DNA of 64,000 nt from Allomyces macrogynus ATCC 38327 (Eukaryota > Blastocladiomycota > Blastocladiomycetes > Blastocladiales > Blastocladiaceae). Of this stretch, positions 33,328 to 46,200 are shown piece by piece; position 1 is the stretch's first letter; the number at the start of each line of letters is the position of its first letter. The DNA is taken from contig GG745339.1 of the NCBI GenBank assembly GCA_000151295.1, positions 675,950 to 739,949 on the forward strand. Direction: 5' to 3'. The notes beneath the pieces were generated by a model. It saw only the letters and a program-made list of their open reading frames with translations, searched no databases and was not told the DNA's origin. A program made the position numbers and the translations under genes.

Positions 33328-36300
33328 CTACATCTGTCCTGTCTTGAGCACCGTCGGCCGCGTCACCTGATCGACGATTCCGCCCTTCTTGCCCGTGGGC
33401 TTGCTGCTGACGGCCATGAGCGGCGGCAGCTTGGCGCCCGGCCCAGGCGGCGGCATCGCAGACCCCGACGACGCGCCAAACGATCCGGACCCGGGCATCG
33501 GCGCGATCCGCGGCCGCTTGCGCCACCCAGCCAGCTTCAGCGAGGCCTGCACGACGTTGCCAAACGCCGAGAAGAGCAACGTGCCAATCAACCAAATTGC
33601 CATCCAGCTGCCGTTGGTGGCGCCCCTATGTGGTGGAGAATGTGCCAGGTCAGTTCACGGCACCATGAACGGACGCGCGCCACGACTCGCGAGATACGTA
33701 CAGCGTCGTCGTGCACGTCGTGTGCACCGTGGTCATGACACTATCCGCGACCGCGCCGCACGCCGTTCCTGCCGCAATCACATTGACGAGCGCGGTGCGC
33801 AGGCTTGCAATCGATGCGTCAAACCAGTTGATGACCAAGGTTGCGAGCGCGTTCGTGAACGCCGGCAATGCCGCATTCAGCGAAATCGATGCGACGCTGA
33901 GATCAACGGCACTCGTCGAGAAGTTGGGCAGCGCCGTCTGCAGTGCCGTCGCATTCGAGACAATGCCCGCCAAGCTCTCGTGCAGCGGCAGAATCAGCGC
34001 CGAAGCGCGGTCCTTGATGGCCGTGCAGTCGGCCGTCTTGGCCTGGATCGCGAGCAGCGCATAGTACTTGTACCGCACGTCCGGGAAGAGATTGTTGAAA
34101 GCCGCGTTGATGTTGCCGTTTTGTGGGTTGCTAATGCTGTTGGTCACGTACGTGGCGGCCTATGTGATTTGCAAATCATCGAGTGAGTTCCCATCCAAAC
34201 ACTTTCTTAGCAGGTGTCACAAATTGAAGCAAACGCACCGAAAACGTGGCCCCACCGACAACAAACTGGTTGACAATGTCCGTGTAAGTCCACGCGACCC
34301 ACCCGCTGTTGCCTGCGACCGCCGCGCTGTTGAAATTGTTGAGCTTGGTAGTGAGCCCAGACTCGGTGAATGCATTATTGATCGACGCGGGCGTTAGCGA
34401 CGCGGCAAACGTCGTCACGTCAGTCTTGAACTGCGCGAGCTGCGAAAACGGCGCCGTCGTGACCGCCGTGTAGGCATTGAGCGTGCTTGCCGGGGGCATC
34501 GACATGGACTGAATTGCCTGCGTCGCCGCCGTCGTGTTCGGGAACCCGATGGCAAAGGCCGTCTGCAGCGTCGTGTTGAGCGCAGTCGTGTTGACGCCAA
34601 TCGACTGCTTGAAGGCGTCAGTGCTGGCCAGGTTCGACGCGAGACTCGCCTGCCCGATCGCCGCGAGCAAGGTCGTGCCCGAGTTGCCGCTGGTCAGCGC
34701 CACGTTGAGCAGGTTACCGCCTTGCTGGCACGAGTTGAGCACTGTCAGCGGCGTCACTTGCAGGTTGCCGACCGTGTAGGTGGAGCTCAGCAGCGCCGAC
34801 CGCGAGTAGCACAGCTCATTGATCGGGATGCCAAGCATGAAGTAACCGATCGCTTGCGGCCAGGCGAGGAAGCAGCCGAGCAAGAACACGGGCATCAACC
34901 TGCGAAACCACGGAATAGGAGAAACTCAGTCGTTGGAACGAGTGGATCCTGGAGCAAGGCAACATAACCACGTACAAGAACATGCACTTGCGCTTCTGCA
35001 GAACGACGCCAATGATCCCAATCGCAAAGAAGGCGAGCAGCAGACTCAAGTAGGCCTTGGTCACGTCGTTGCGAATGTTGTTGTAGGTCGTGACGTCTTG
35101 GAACCCGGCCGCGACTTGGCCCTCAATCGAAGCAATCGACGTCTGCATCGGCTGGACCTGCGGCGACAAGCTGCTGCCGATACTGCGCAGCGGCTGACTC
35201 GCGGACCCGGGCGGGATCATGGTGTTGACTTGGTTCGAGAACGTCATCGACAAGGTCGAAATGAGGCCCGAGTAGGTCGTCCGCGACGTGCTTGCAAGCG
35301 TTGCGACATTGGGCAGGCCCGAGAGCGACGACGCGAGTGACGAGAGCGACGGCAACGAGCTCAGGTCCGGAATGTTTGCCGGGTCGAGCGCGGTCCCACT
35401 TGGCGGGTTGCTCAGCGAATACGACGACCCGTCAATCGTGATGCTGTTGAGCGCCGTCACGTTGCCCTGCAAATTGGTGAGCTCCGAGCTTAACGACGAC
35501 CGGCCTGCCTGCGTCGTCGTAACGAGCTGCTGGATCGTGGACGTGCTCGTGGTCGCAATCGTGACATTGTTGGCGAGCGCGTCGAGGGTCGACTGGAACG
35601 CGCCAAACGGCCGCGCAATCGTCGGCTGAATCACTTGCGCGTCAATCGGCAGCGTTGAGACGCCTGACTGCAGCGACGTGACGGCCGAGTCGATCGTGTT
35701 GGCCATCGTGTTGACGGTCGTCGGGATCCCGGCAATGTAGGCGCTCGCCGTCGTCAAGAGGCCCGTTGTCGCGGCCTTGGTCTCGGTGATGGCCGTATTG
35801 AATGCCTGCGACGCCATGATGCCCGTCGCGCCCGCGTAGAGCAGTACCGTGAGCTGGACCAAGAGCAGAACACTCGTCCAAATGATGCGGCACTTGCTGT
35901 ACCCGCCTTGGCGCGGGCCACGGCCGCCGCACCGACGGCACGCGCGGCAGCACGGGAAGCACACACACAGGAACAGGCTCGCGAAAAAGAGCAGGAACAT
36001 GGTGACGATGAAAATGACGAGGCCGAGCTACATAGATTCGCGCGCGAAGAGTCGCAATCAGTTCAATATTCGGGATATGCTTCGCTATAAGCAACGACAT
36101 TCGTACCGCGCCGTTGGCCTGCAGCGTCGCGACGATGGTGCCGACATTCAACCCGCCCTGCATCATGCCCGACATGCCCTGGTAGAGCTGCAAGTACTGG
36201 TCGACGTTGCGCTGCGGGCGCGGCCAAATGGCATTGTTGAGGAAGAGCGCGCCGAGCACGTCAATCCCGCCCGCGACGGTCGGTGCGGCAAATGTCGTTG

Positions 36301-36559
36301 CGAGGAACGCGTTGAAGTCGGCCACTGAGCGCGCGCCGCGAATGGTTGCGTGATCAGCGTCGACGGGGATGAGATTTCCAGACGAGAGAGACGCGTCGTC
36401 GGCGGGGGTTGGGGGGAATGGTGGCGGTTTGGAGAGGGGAGAGCCTAGCGAAGATGATGCCGAGAGGAGAGCCAAGAGGGCGAGTGCGGCCGGGGCAGTT
36501 CTCGCAAGAAAAGACGCAGCTCGGCGCCCTCCGCCGGGTACGAGTGGAGTGGACGGCAT
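33328..36559 (-). CDS. prominin-like pentaspan membrane protein
   Basis: Five exons: 36559-36107, 36027-34976, 34899-34239, 34159-33702, 33625-33328; introns 76-79 nt with GTACGA/GTACGT/GTGCGT donors, all phases agree; 973 residues. A signal peptide (AALALLALLSASS) leads to an extracellular segment, TM1 (LGLVIFIVTMFLLFFASLFL), a short Cys-rich cytoplasmic loop (CVCFPCCRACRRCGG), TM2, a large extracellular loop of about 270 residues rich in Thr/Ser/Asn, TM3 (LSLLLAFFAIGIIGVV), a short basic loop, TM4 (FLLGCFLAWPQAIGYF), a second large loop of about 370 residues, TM5 (WMAIWLIGTLLFSAFG) and a basic/Pro-rich cytoplasmic end. This five-pass layout with a Cys-rich first cytoplasmic loop is that of prominin/CD133, which binds cholesterol and shapes plasma-membrane protrusions and cilia. 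Sequence identity looks low; the assignment rests on topology, the Cys cluster and a W-x-n-C...C segment before TM5. Tweety proteins share the topology but are half the size. Confidence 0.7.
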
Positions 36560-37007
36560 GGCTGGGTGGGCCGTGCCGCGAGTCTAGTGCTGCAGTCGGT
36601 GCCCGTCTATTCGGGTCTATGGAGGAAGGCGACGGGAGATCGGGTTGCGAGCGCGTCAAGGAAGGAAGGCAGAGCGAGAGGGAGCGGGTTGCAGCAAGTC
36701 GCGCAGGTCGAGGGCGAGAGAGTGGGTGAAGAGAGAGGGAGCTCGGAGCTGAGTGCAAGGAGAAAGAGAGGAGAAAGAGGTTGCGGGGTGATTCAGGCCG
36801 AATGCTGCAGGCCGCGTCGTGGTGATCAGCGAGACAAAAGTGGGAGACGCGGACTGGAAATGCGTACACATACAAATACTTGGCCAGCAACAACGTTGAA
36901 CGCAAGCGGACGCCCGCACTGTTGGCACATGCAAGTCAATAGCGTTTGAGGCAGTTCTTGCATCGCCCACCTGCCACCTTGCCCTGCGTCTTGACAGCTG
37001 CTCACAT
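36560..37007. other. intergenic spacer, purine-rich
   Basis: About 450 bp upstream of the prominin-like gene. The plus strand is GA-rich (36600-36800), so the coding strand is CT-rich, as often seen in fungal promoters. No TATA box is evident. Confidence 0.4.
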
Positions 37008-37184
37008 TCAAACTCGACTGATCGCGACCCAGGCCGACGCTGTCATGGCGGCGGGCGCGCCCGCAGACTGGTTTGGGACGGTTGACGACGAGGCAGGTGG
37101 CGCACTTGCGGCCGCAGCCGCGGCCATGTCGCGCAAGCGTCGCTTTTCGGCAATGCGCTTTTTGACCGTCCTGGAGCGACCCAT
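37008..37184 (-). CDS. small basic hypothetical protein (58 residues, 3' end may be spliced)
   Basis: ATG at 37184 opens MGRSRTVKKRIAEKRRLRD, a strongly basic helix like those of small ribosome-biogenesis or nucleolar proteins, followed by a low-complexity Ala/Ser/Pro stretch. Read straight it ends at 37008. A donor after the codon for Trp (GTCGCG) and an acceptor about 45 nt downstream (GACGCAG) would instead give an end GGRCKNCLKRY with a CxxC, in frame. That intron is shorter than most here, so I leave both forms open. No family recognised. Confidence 0.4.
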   Translation of the reverse strand: MGRSRTVKKRIAEKRRLRDMAAAAAASAPPASSSTVPNQSAGAPAAMTASAWVAISRV

Positions 37185-38010
37185 AATGTTGGTGGAGCGA
37201 GAAACTAAGAGCTGGCAAGTATCGAGGTGGGCAACAGCAAGTGAGCGAGACTGGCGCCCTTCATATGGATGGGAGCACGTTCTTTTGCCTCTTTTGATGG
37301 ATGCCAAGATGGTTTCTTGGACTTGAGTAAGAAGAGACCAGGAAGAAGACTGAACAGCAAGTGTGGACTGGAAATGGTCAGGCTAACATCATGTGCGACA
37401 GAAACCAAGTATGAACATGAGTTTGCTGTCTGGACAGATGCTTCTCCATGGCAACAACACAAAGTCTTGCGGCGCGATGCAAAACGCGTGCTGTTGAAGC
37501 TCAAACCAGAGATCTCAGATCGAAATGATGAAATGAATAGCACCACTTGCAGATTATTTTTCTAGATTGGTAAATAGAACAAAGAGTAATATCACAAGGG
37601 CTTGCCAGTGTCGGCTCAAGAACCTGGGAAAGGTCCAGACCAGGAGAAGCATCACTTGACTCAACATAGCCATGATTGGGCTGGGCTGGTTAGAAAGCCT
37701 CTGGAAGCAAATAACAATCGAGACTGCTGCGGATTGCTGCGATTTGCTCCACGTTTTCGGACAATGGACTGTCATCATGGAAGCGAGGCGTCCACAGCAA
37801 GGGCCAGGGTGTGAAACGTGGCCATGGAACCTGTAAAAATTTATACTTTTGATGTGGAAATTTGAGAAATGGGCCGCATCAGGAGGTGTTGTGGACGACC
37901 AAGACGCATGCAAGAAATGAGAACACGTTCACATCATGACGGGAGAAACGTGGTTTGCTGCGTACAAAAGAAAACCAACCATGCCAGTTGTTAGCATCAT
38001 GGATCTATCC

Positions 38011-38126
38011 GCCAGTCACAAGGACGCCTTCTTCTTGCACAACGTCCCCTATGCCAGTCACACGGACGCCTTCTTCTTGCACGACAGACTGACGTACACC
38101 CACCCTATGCCAGTCACAAGACCGCC
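38011..38126. repeat. 42-bp direct repeat, two full copies and a partial third
   Basis: Copies start at 38011 and 38053 (GCCAGTCACA-GGACGCCTTC, continuing to CTTCTTGCAC) with about three differences over 34 aligned bases. A third partial copy (GCCAGTCACAAG) begins near 38109. Confidence 0.85.
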
Positions 38127-39205
38127 CCACCATCAACGATCTGGCAGAGAGACTTGGCCAAGAGCATGCGCAAGGTCACGTTTTCACGCGCCAAGGCCCA
38201 TGAGCATCAACCCCACGCCCACCATGAGCACGCACCCCATCCATCCATGAAGGCCACTCCTTGGACGCCAGGCAGACAAGAGTCTTGGCGTGGCAACGCC
38301 CACGCGCTTGGCATCCATCCACGAGAAAACGCGTATGGAAGCCAAACTACAAAACTGGCCACTTCCCCCACGCCCATGGACATGCTTGCCATCTGGCAGG
38401 GTGCTGCCTCTGTGCGCGCTCTGCTGTCACTGGTGGACCATTTGCTTGACCACCAACCAATGACACGCTTGAGACAACCACCAACAGTGTACTCAGGCTG
38501 ACCAACAGTCAGTTGCTTGCACTCACACTCAAGCCAACCAGCCAACTGTCATTGCTCAACCACATCATGCCTGCCTGCCCACCATCTAACCACTATCTTA
38601 AGCGCCCTCACTGGCAGCCAACTCAACAACAGGCACGCTCCAGCTGATGCTCTGGCTCAACCACCATCACCACTCCAGGCACCACTTTCACTTGTGCTGA
38701 CACCATACTTGTTGCAATCCCTTATGCCAACACTTAACTAGTCATGTCCAAGGACCTGCTCTTGCACTCAGTGCACAGGTGCACTGACCAGGCGTTCCAG
38801 GATGCCACAATGTGGTGCTCTTGTATGTGCTCAATGCTCTCCCATGTTATCTGTGTGGATGGTTGTCTCGATTGAGAGTGGATATTGTTGAGGCATGTGT
38901 GAAACTGACCTCTGCATTATCATCATGTTGACAGCATGCTGCAAATGGTGCATGCATGACCATGGGGTCACTTTGTTTCTCATCCTTTATGCATTTTTTG
39001 CTGTACATGCTGGAAGTTATGAATTGTGGCCTGTGACTCATGTACTAATATTGAGTGCATGCAACTGACCATCAACTTGCTTGCTCACATTCTGTCATAG
39101 ATGTTTATTCATTTCCACAGTGTTACTGCTCCTGCACATATTTGCTGGGCACATGTATGGTGTCCTCATTGCTTCTCCCAGTTCCCACCCTCTGTGCCCT
39201 GTCTT

Positions 39206-39221
39206 GGGGGGGGGGGGGGGG
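39206..39221. repeat. poly-G run (16 nt)
   Basis: Sixteen consecutive G on the plus strand, about 130 bp before the assembly gap. A G-quadruplex-like tract of this kind can itself hinder sequencing. Confidence 0.9.
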
Positions 39222-39351
39222 AGTGATGCTCTGCCAAATGGCCCACTGGCAATCATTTGTGCAGGCGCCCCCCCATGTTTGGACAAGCACTGTTTGGGTC
39301 ACATGAAGGGATTTTGTGACTTGACAGCACAAGCGTGTTGGGCACAGGTGC

Positions 39352-40269
39352 NNNNNNNNNNNNNNNNNNNNNNNNNNNNNNNNNNNNNNNNNNNNNNNNN
39401 NNNNNNNNNNNNNNNNNNNNNNNNNNNNNNNNNNNNNNNNNNNNNNNNNNNNNNNNNNNNNNNNNNNNNNNNNNNNNNNNNNNNNNNNNNNNNNNNNNNN
39501 NNNNNNNNNNNNNNNNNNNNNNNNNNNNNNNNNNNNNNNNNNNNNNNNNNNNNNNNNNNNNNNNNNNNNNNNNNNNNNNNNNNNNNNNNNNNNNNNNNNN
39601 NNNNNNNNNNNNNNNNNNNNNNNNNNNNNNNNNNNNNNNNNNNNNNNNNNNNNNNNNNNNNNNNNNNNNNNNNNNNNNNNNNNNNNNNNNNNNNNNNNNN
39701 NNNNNNNNNNNNNNNNNNNNNNNNNNNNNNNNNNNNNNNNNNNNNNNNNNNNNNNNNNNNNNNNNNNNNNNNNNNNNNNNNNNNNNNNNNNNNNNNNNNN
39801 NNNNNNNNNNNNNNNNNNNNNNNNNNNNNNNNNNNNNNNNNNNNNNNNNNNNNNNNNNNNNNNNNNNNNNNNNNNNNNNNNNNNNNNNNNNNNNNNNNNN
39901 NNNNNNNNNNNNNNNNNNNNNNNNNNNNNNNNNNNNNNNNNNNNNNNNNNNNNNNNNNNNNNNNNNNNNNNNNNNNNNNNNNNNNNNNNNNNNNNNNNNN
40001 NNNNNNNNNNNNNNNNNNNNNNNNNNNNNNNNNNNNNNNNNNNNNNNNNNNNNNNNNNNNNNNNNNNNNNNNNNNNNNNNNNNNNNNNNNNNNNNNNNNN
40101 NNNNNNNNNNNNNNNNNNNNNNNNNNNNNNNNNNNNNNNNNNNNNNNNNNNNNNNNNNNNNNNNNNNNNNNNNNNNNNNNNNNNNNNNNNNNNNNNNNNN
40201 NNNNNNNNNNNNNNNNNNNNNNNNNNNNNNNNNNNNNNNNNNNNNNNNNNNNNNNNNNNNNNNNNNNNN
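39352..40269. other. assembly gap (918 N)
   Basis: A run of unknown bases. It hides the extreme 3' end of the dynein gene (the last dozen or so codons and stop) and the boundary with the gene-poor region. Any open frame crossing it is meaningless. Confidence 0.99.
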
Positions 40270-43200
40270 CCAGTGCGACGGCCTGTGCGCCGATGGCAGC
40301 TCAATTGTGAGCACGTAATTGGTCGAGTGGCCTGTGGTCGAGAGGGTGCCTGCTCGCGTGAGCGTCTTGTAGACAGGACAGTCGTAGATGCCCTCGCTCG
40401 GCTTCTTGCGATGCTGCACGGGTAACAACCACATGACGGCCATGTCTGTGTAGAGTTCCTTGGGCCGCGACTCGGCGAGCACGCCCGCGACCATGTCCCA
40501 CCGCGCGCCCTCGAGCAGCAAGCCGCGAATATAGCACCCGTCTTCTGGCCGCTCCGTGATGCTTTCCCACTGTTCGCTGCGCATGTGGAAGCTAAACTGC
40601 AGCGTGTCGATCGGGATCGCGTACTTGCGCGCAAAGTTTTGCAGCGTCCCTGTGAGAAAAGCCTGCGGGAAATAGAGCCCCGAGATCCAAAACACCTTGG
40701 GGATGCCGTGATCAATCCACTGCTGCAAAAAGTCGATACGCGCCACCAGGTCCGTGACCCACGAGCTCAGCGGCTTGAGCGACGGGTAGGCGCGCGCTGA
40801 CCACATGACGGGCACTTGGTTGATCGACATGCTGTTGGCCATGGCGTCGAGCTGCTCCGACATGACCACGACACCCTTGAGCGCCTTGATCAGGTCCTGC
40901 AGCGACGCATGCACCAGCTTGAGCACACGGTTGTACCGCACCACTTCCTGCACGAGCACCGTCGACATCGACTCCTTGTAGTCGGTTGGGTACTTGCGCA
41001 TGATGCTGTCGAGGTCCAAGGGCCTCGCCACGCGCGTCACAATCGACTCACACACGCCAATCAGCTGCTCTTCACGACTGGTCCCGGCTTTACCGCCGCC
41101 GGCGCGCGGCATGAGCGTGGTGAGCGTTTCAAACAGTGTAAATGTCTCCTTTTGCGCAAACGTGATGTTGGCGTTTCCGTGCATGCAGAAAATGTCGGTC
41201 GGCTCGTTGAGCGGCAGGCCCTTGATGTAGGCGCGGTACCCGTTCATGTTGGTCGTCGGCAGCGTGTAGTAGACGTCGCACGTCGGCGAGAACTTGTAAT
41301 TGTCCTCGAGCGCGAGCGGCGTGTAGTAGTCGGCGAGAATGCTCATGATGAGCCGGCGGTCCCAGTCGTCGGTGACTCGCCCGCCATAGTTGATGTGGCC
41401 GACCGTGTAGTTGAGCACCTTGAACGGAATTTCCTTGTACTCGTCGAGGAACATTTTCAGCTGCCGGATGCAGATGCGGTTGTCGCCGTCGGTAAATTCG
41501 TACGGGATGTTCCACCCGAGCGGCCCAAACTTGCGCCGCTCCTGTACGATTGCGTGGAACAGCGACAGCGCAAACAATAGCTTCTTCCACTCGCTGCTCT
41601 TGGTGCAGTCCTCGACAAAGTCATCGTTGAACGACGCGTACGTGCGCAGCAAATTGGCCTTGATCCCGTTGGGCGGCTCGATCGTGAGCTTGACACCGTT
41701 CTGCAGAATCGACACGGGGAACTTGGGCGTCGGCATACTGGTCAGCCACAGCCGGAAATCGCGATGCACCTTGTCGGGCGTGATCGCGTCGACGAGCTTG
41801 TCGAGCGTCGGCATCCACGACGGCGCCAAGTGGCAGTTTTGCAGCAGAATCCACAGGCCCTTTTCCATGCCTTCACGCAGCAGCGCCTCGGCGCGTGGGC
41901 CTTGACCTTGACCGAGCGACACAGACAACAGCTTCTTGCTAAATTTCATGTCCTCGGCAAAGCGGTAGAGGTTGTTGGCCGGATCGGCACCAGGCGACAA
42001 GACAAAGATGAGCGGCGTCCACGGCGTACTTTCCTTGTAAATGGCCGAAAAATCGGACGTTTGCGGCTCAATGAACCGGTCGCCAAGCGTCTTGCCGACA
42101 AAGTCTTGGAAACCGGCAACCATACGGTCCGCGCACAGGCACCGGTACAAGCACAGTTTTTGAAACGTGTCGAGTCGCGTGTCCCACTCGCCGCACAGCG
42201 GCTCCTTGTGCGGAGTTGGGCTGTCGAAAATGCGACGGAACTCGTTGGGCGACAGACAGAACTCTTCGGCGAGCCCGTTAAATGCGTCGAGCTTGCTGAG
42301 CGTCTGTACGTCGGTCCACGCCATTTCCGTGAGCCAGTCCTTGGCCGGGTTGGGCAGCGCCCGCTCTGTTGAGCCCGCACCTCCGCCGCCACCACCGCCG
42401 CCGCCACCACCACCGCCGCCCGTCGACGCTGGCGCACTGCCCGTGATCAAATACTTGAAGTCTTCAATGTTGATGCGGTTTTCGTTGAGCAAGATGCGGA
42501 CCGAGAGCAGGAACGAGAAGAGCAGCTTGTGGCGCTCAAACAGACTGCGGCACACGTTCGAGTAGAGCGAGAACGTGAAGTAGTCGATAATGTTGGCAAG
42601 ACGCTGCTGCAAGTCCTGCGACTTTTCCGAGAGCCGCAGCGCCGACGAAAAAATGTTCATGAACCACCCGAGCGAGTACTGGTACATGGGGTCGATGCGT
42701 GACATTTCCGTGATGCAGAAGAACAAGATGCGCGTGCGGATTGCGACGGACACGTAACCGGAACGTGTCGTATCAATGTCCTTTTCCGTGATTTCGGCCT
42801 GCGCGACCTTGGCCGTGATCTCAGACGACGTTAGCTTAGACGCGGCCAGCGTGTCAATCAGCCGCTCGTCGTCGACGGGACTGCCCTGCACCGACGAGAG
42901 AAGATATAAAATCTTGTCCTCGATCTCCTGTAGCTCCTTTTTCATTTGCGCGTTGCTCGTCATGAGCTGGTTCTTGGCCTCTTCGAGATCAGGCCGTTCG
43001 TTGGCCACGACAATCGCGAGCAGCTGGTCCTCGAGCCCCGATGCGGCCAGCGTAAAGTTGAGCAGCGTGACAATCGCCGAGATTTCGGGCGAGTAGTGCG
43101 GGTTGGGCAGCTTGGTCGTAATGTAGAGCTTGAAGTCGGGATGGTACGGCAAGACATTGTCGCCAAGCTTGATGACCGTGTTGCCGTTTTGCTTGAACGT

Positions 43201-46200
43201 TTGCCGCAGCAAGACCGGCTCGAGTGCCGCGTCGAGCTTTTCCTCGACGTTTTCGAGCAGACACGGTTTGCCAAACCGGATACTGTTCTCGAGCGTGCGC
43301 AGGTAATCGCGGTCGCTGAGCTTGATAATGTCGAGCGCATTGTCCTTTTCCATGTTACGAATCCACTTGTTGGCCTGGCCCTGCGGGTCGATGAAGAGCG
43401 ACCACCGCCGCGAGTTGAACGAGATGAGCGCATTCTCGCGCGACAGCGAGTCTTTCGGCAAGCCCGCCAATTCCCATGCGCGCACCATGGCTGGCTCGCC
43501 CAATACTTCCATGAGCGACGTGCTCGGCGAGTGCGGAATCCCAAGTTTGCCAAGACAGAGCGACCATTCCTTGAGCAGGCTCTGCCGGTACTCGGTCGTG
43601 AACGGCCCCAGGTAGGCAATCGTGCCGGCACATAAGAGCACATCACCGACGATATTCTGCAGCTGCTGGTCAAACTGCTCGACCGAGGCCGACCAGCGGA
43701 CGCGCTCACTACTGAGCCCGGAAATGAGCTTGCCGGCGCGCCCAAGCTTGACATTGCACTCGGCCACTTTGCGCCCAAGCTCCTCCTTTTTGGCAACCGA
43801 CTCGAGGTACTTCTTTTCCATTTCGTTGATGTTGACCTCAGCCTCCTTGAGCTTTTGGCGCAGCTCGGCGACCGTCTTGAGCGTGACTTCGAGCGAGTCT
43901 TGCGCTTCCTTGAGCCGCGCGCGCTTGGGCTCAATCGACCGCGACACCCAATAATACTTTTCCATCGCGCGCACCCACGCGCAAATCGACGTGGCCGCTT
44001 TACTGACCTTGCTGATGACCTCGACGGCAAAGTCGGGGTTGTCGATGTACGGCTTGATCTTGGTGATGACGGCCTCGGGAATATTGTCCTTGTCAAACGT
44101 CATGAGCGAGTCGAGGAACTTGGCCGGCTCCGAGAGCATCGACTTGCCGACTTCCCAATAGTCGTCGACCTTCTTGCCGGGCTTGTCGCCGTCCACCTTC
44201 TTCGGCTTGAGCCCCTTCATAATGCACACGGCCTCCATGACGAGTTTGACGCCCTCGGGCGGGCGCTGCATACTGCGCACTTCAATCACGTCGTTCTTGG
44301 ACAAACTGTTGAGCGATTCGAGTGCCGCCGCGAGCGCCGGCAACGCCTCGTCGAGGTCGCGCTGCGCGTCGTCGGCAATACTCTTGGTCTCGTCGGCCTT
44401 TTTCGACGCCTCGGCCTCCTCGCGCTGCACAATCTCGCGAATTTCCTCGGCCTTGATCTTGTCGGCGGCAATCTTTTTCATGGCGTACTCGGTCTCCTGC
44501 GACGTTTGGATCAGCATGGGCTGCATGGCCTCGAGCTCTTCCTGCAAGACCTGCACTTCCTTGGTCGCGTTGAGTAGCTTGTCGAGCCCCGTTGCCGTGC
44601 GCTTGCGCAGCGCCTGGATCTCGCTGCGTTTCTTGTCGAGCAGCTTCTTGTAGAGACCAAGCAGCTCGAGGTACGACGTGGGCGTAATGTAATTGTTGCG
44701 GCCGAGCTGCTGCCGAAACTCGAGGCACTTGTCGCGCACCGACTCATGCATGACCACGCACAGCGTCACAATGCCCTCGAGAACCTGCTCGGTGCCGAGA
44801 TCCGAAACCTCTGTTGATTTCGCACAAGGGAGAATGAGAAGGATCAGCGCAAGAGAAAAACGCAGCAAACCAACGGAGAGACTTATAGAGTACCTGCGAC
44901 CGAGTTGGCCGCGACCGATCGCAGTGCCTCTTCGGGCCACATGCTGAACCAGTCGATCGTGCAGCAATTGACGAGCGACGGGAACATGCGCAGCCGGTTG
45001 CGGAACGCGTCGCCAATCGGCGACATGCAAAACACGAGGTGCAGGTTTTCGCGCACACGGTTTAGGTACATGCTGAACATGTTCTCCTTGGTCGGAATCA
45101 GGCCCGCGTCTTGCGCAATCGGCCGAATCGCATTGTAGATGCGGTCGAGGTCGTCGTTCGTGTAGAGGTTGGGCACGTCTCCCGAGTTGAGCAAATTGTT
45201 GACGTCCTCGACGCAGCTCTCTTGGAAGACTTGCGTATCGCAATAGAGGAATACGGTCTGCTTGGCGTCGATGCCCGCGCGGAACAGCACCTTTTTCAGG
45301 TCCTCCTTCCACTCGTTTTGCCCGTAGTTCTTGGAAATCTCGACCTGGAAGCACTCGTACTCTTCCATGTGGCACGCGAGCCGCGCCAGACTCTGCCGAC
45401 CACTGCCTCCGACACCAAGCAGCAGTGCGTTGCCCCTGGGCTGGCGCAAGATGCGGCAAATGCGCGACACGTGCTCGATGGCGTCGAGGAACATGACGAG
45501 TTTCATGGGCTTGCTCACTTGGTTGTTGTAGTCCTCGAGGTACTCTTCGGTGAGTTTGACGACTTTTTTCAGGTCCCTGACCTGCACGTAGTGCTTGGGG
45601 TCCGCGCCCGGCGTCATGTAGTCGCCGTACAAGACCGGCTCGACGTGCACGACCTCTTCCCACGGGACCCCGAGCGTAGAAACCATCGTCTTCTTGAGCA
45701 GCGTGGTGAACCAGCCCTTGTCGGTTGCGTCGACGAGCCGATCCGAGAAGACGCGCTGACTCTCGTGCACCCACAGCAGAATGAAGTCGTTGGCCGTCTC
45801 GATACTGCGCGTCTCGGCCATGAGCATGCCCTGGAACACCTTGGACAAGTCGCGCAGGTTGTAGGTATAGTGCGACTTGGACGGCGTCGGCAACAGTTCT
45901 TGCCGCAGCGTGTTGTAGACGTGAATGCTGCCGTCCACGAGCTTGCCGCACAAGTCGGGGCCCCACTCGGCTCGCTGGTCCGTGACGGTGCCCAAAATCG
46001 TCTTGAAAATGTGCCGCAGACTCGTGTCGTCCATTTCGACAAAACTGAGCAGGTTGAAGTGCCGCGTAAGCCGCTGCGTGATCGGGTTGCGACCACCGCC
46101 GGGTGGGCCCATGGCCGCGACAAAGACAATGTCTACAATCTCCATGAATTTGCCGACTTGCTTGCGATCGTACCAGCCGCCATAGTCCATCCATTGCCGG

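Larger units (their letters stand above)
37185..39351. other. gene-poor, lower-GC region running into the gap
   Basis: 2.2 kb with no convincing gene. It contains a 42-bp direct repeat (38011-38126) and a run of 16 G (39206-39221). From about 38.5 kb the sequence is rich in CA/TG dinucleotides and short words such as CATGCATG. An open frame over the 42-bp repeats would encode a 14-residue repeat, but nothing else supports it as a gene. Confidence 0.45.

Noticed and set aside
33328..36559. Reading the five-pass protein as a Tweety-family channel
   Set aside because: Tweety proteins share five spans but are about half the length; the two very large loops and Cys-rich first cytoplasmic loop fit prominin better.
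39253..40715. Open frames crossing the N run
   Set aside because: Unknown bases cannot contain stops, so their length is artificial.
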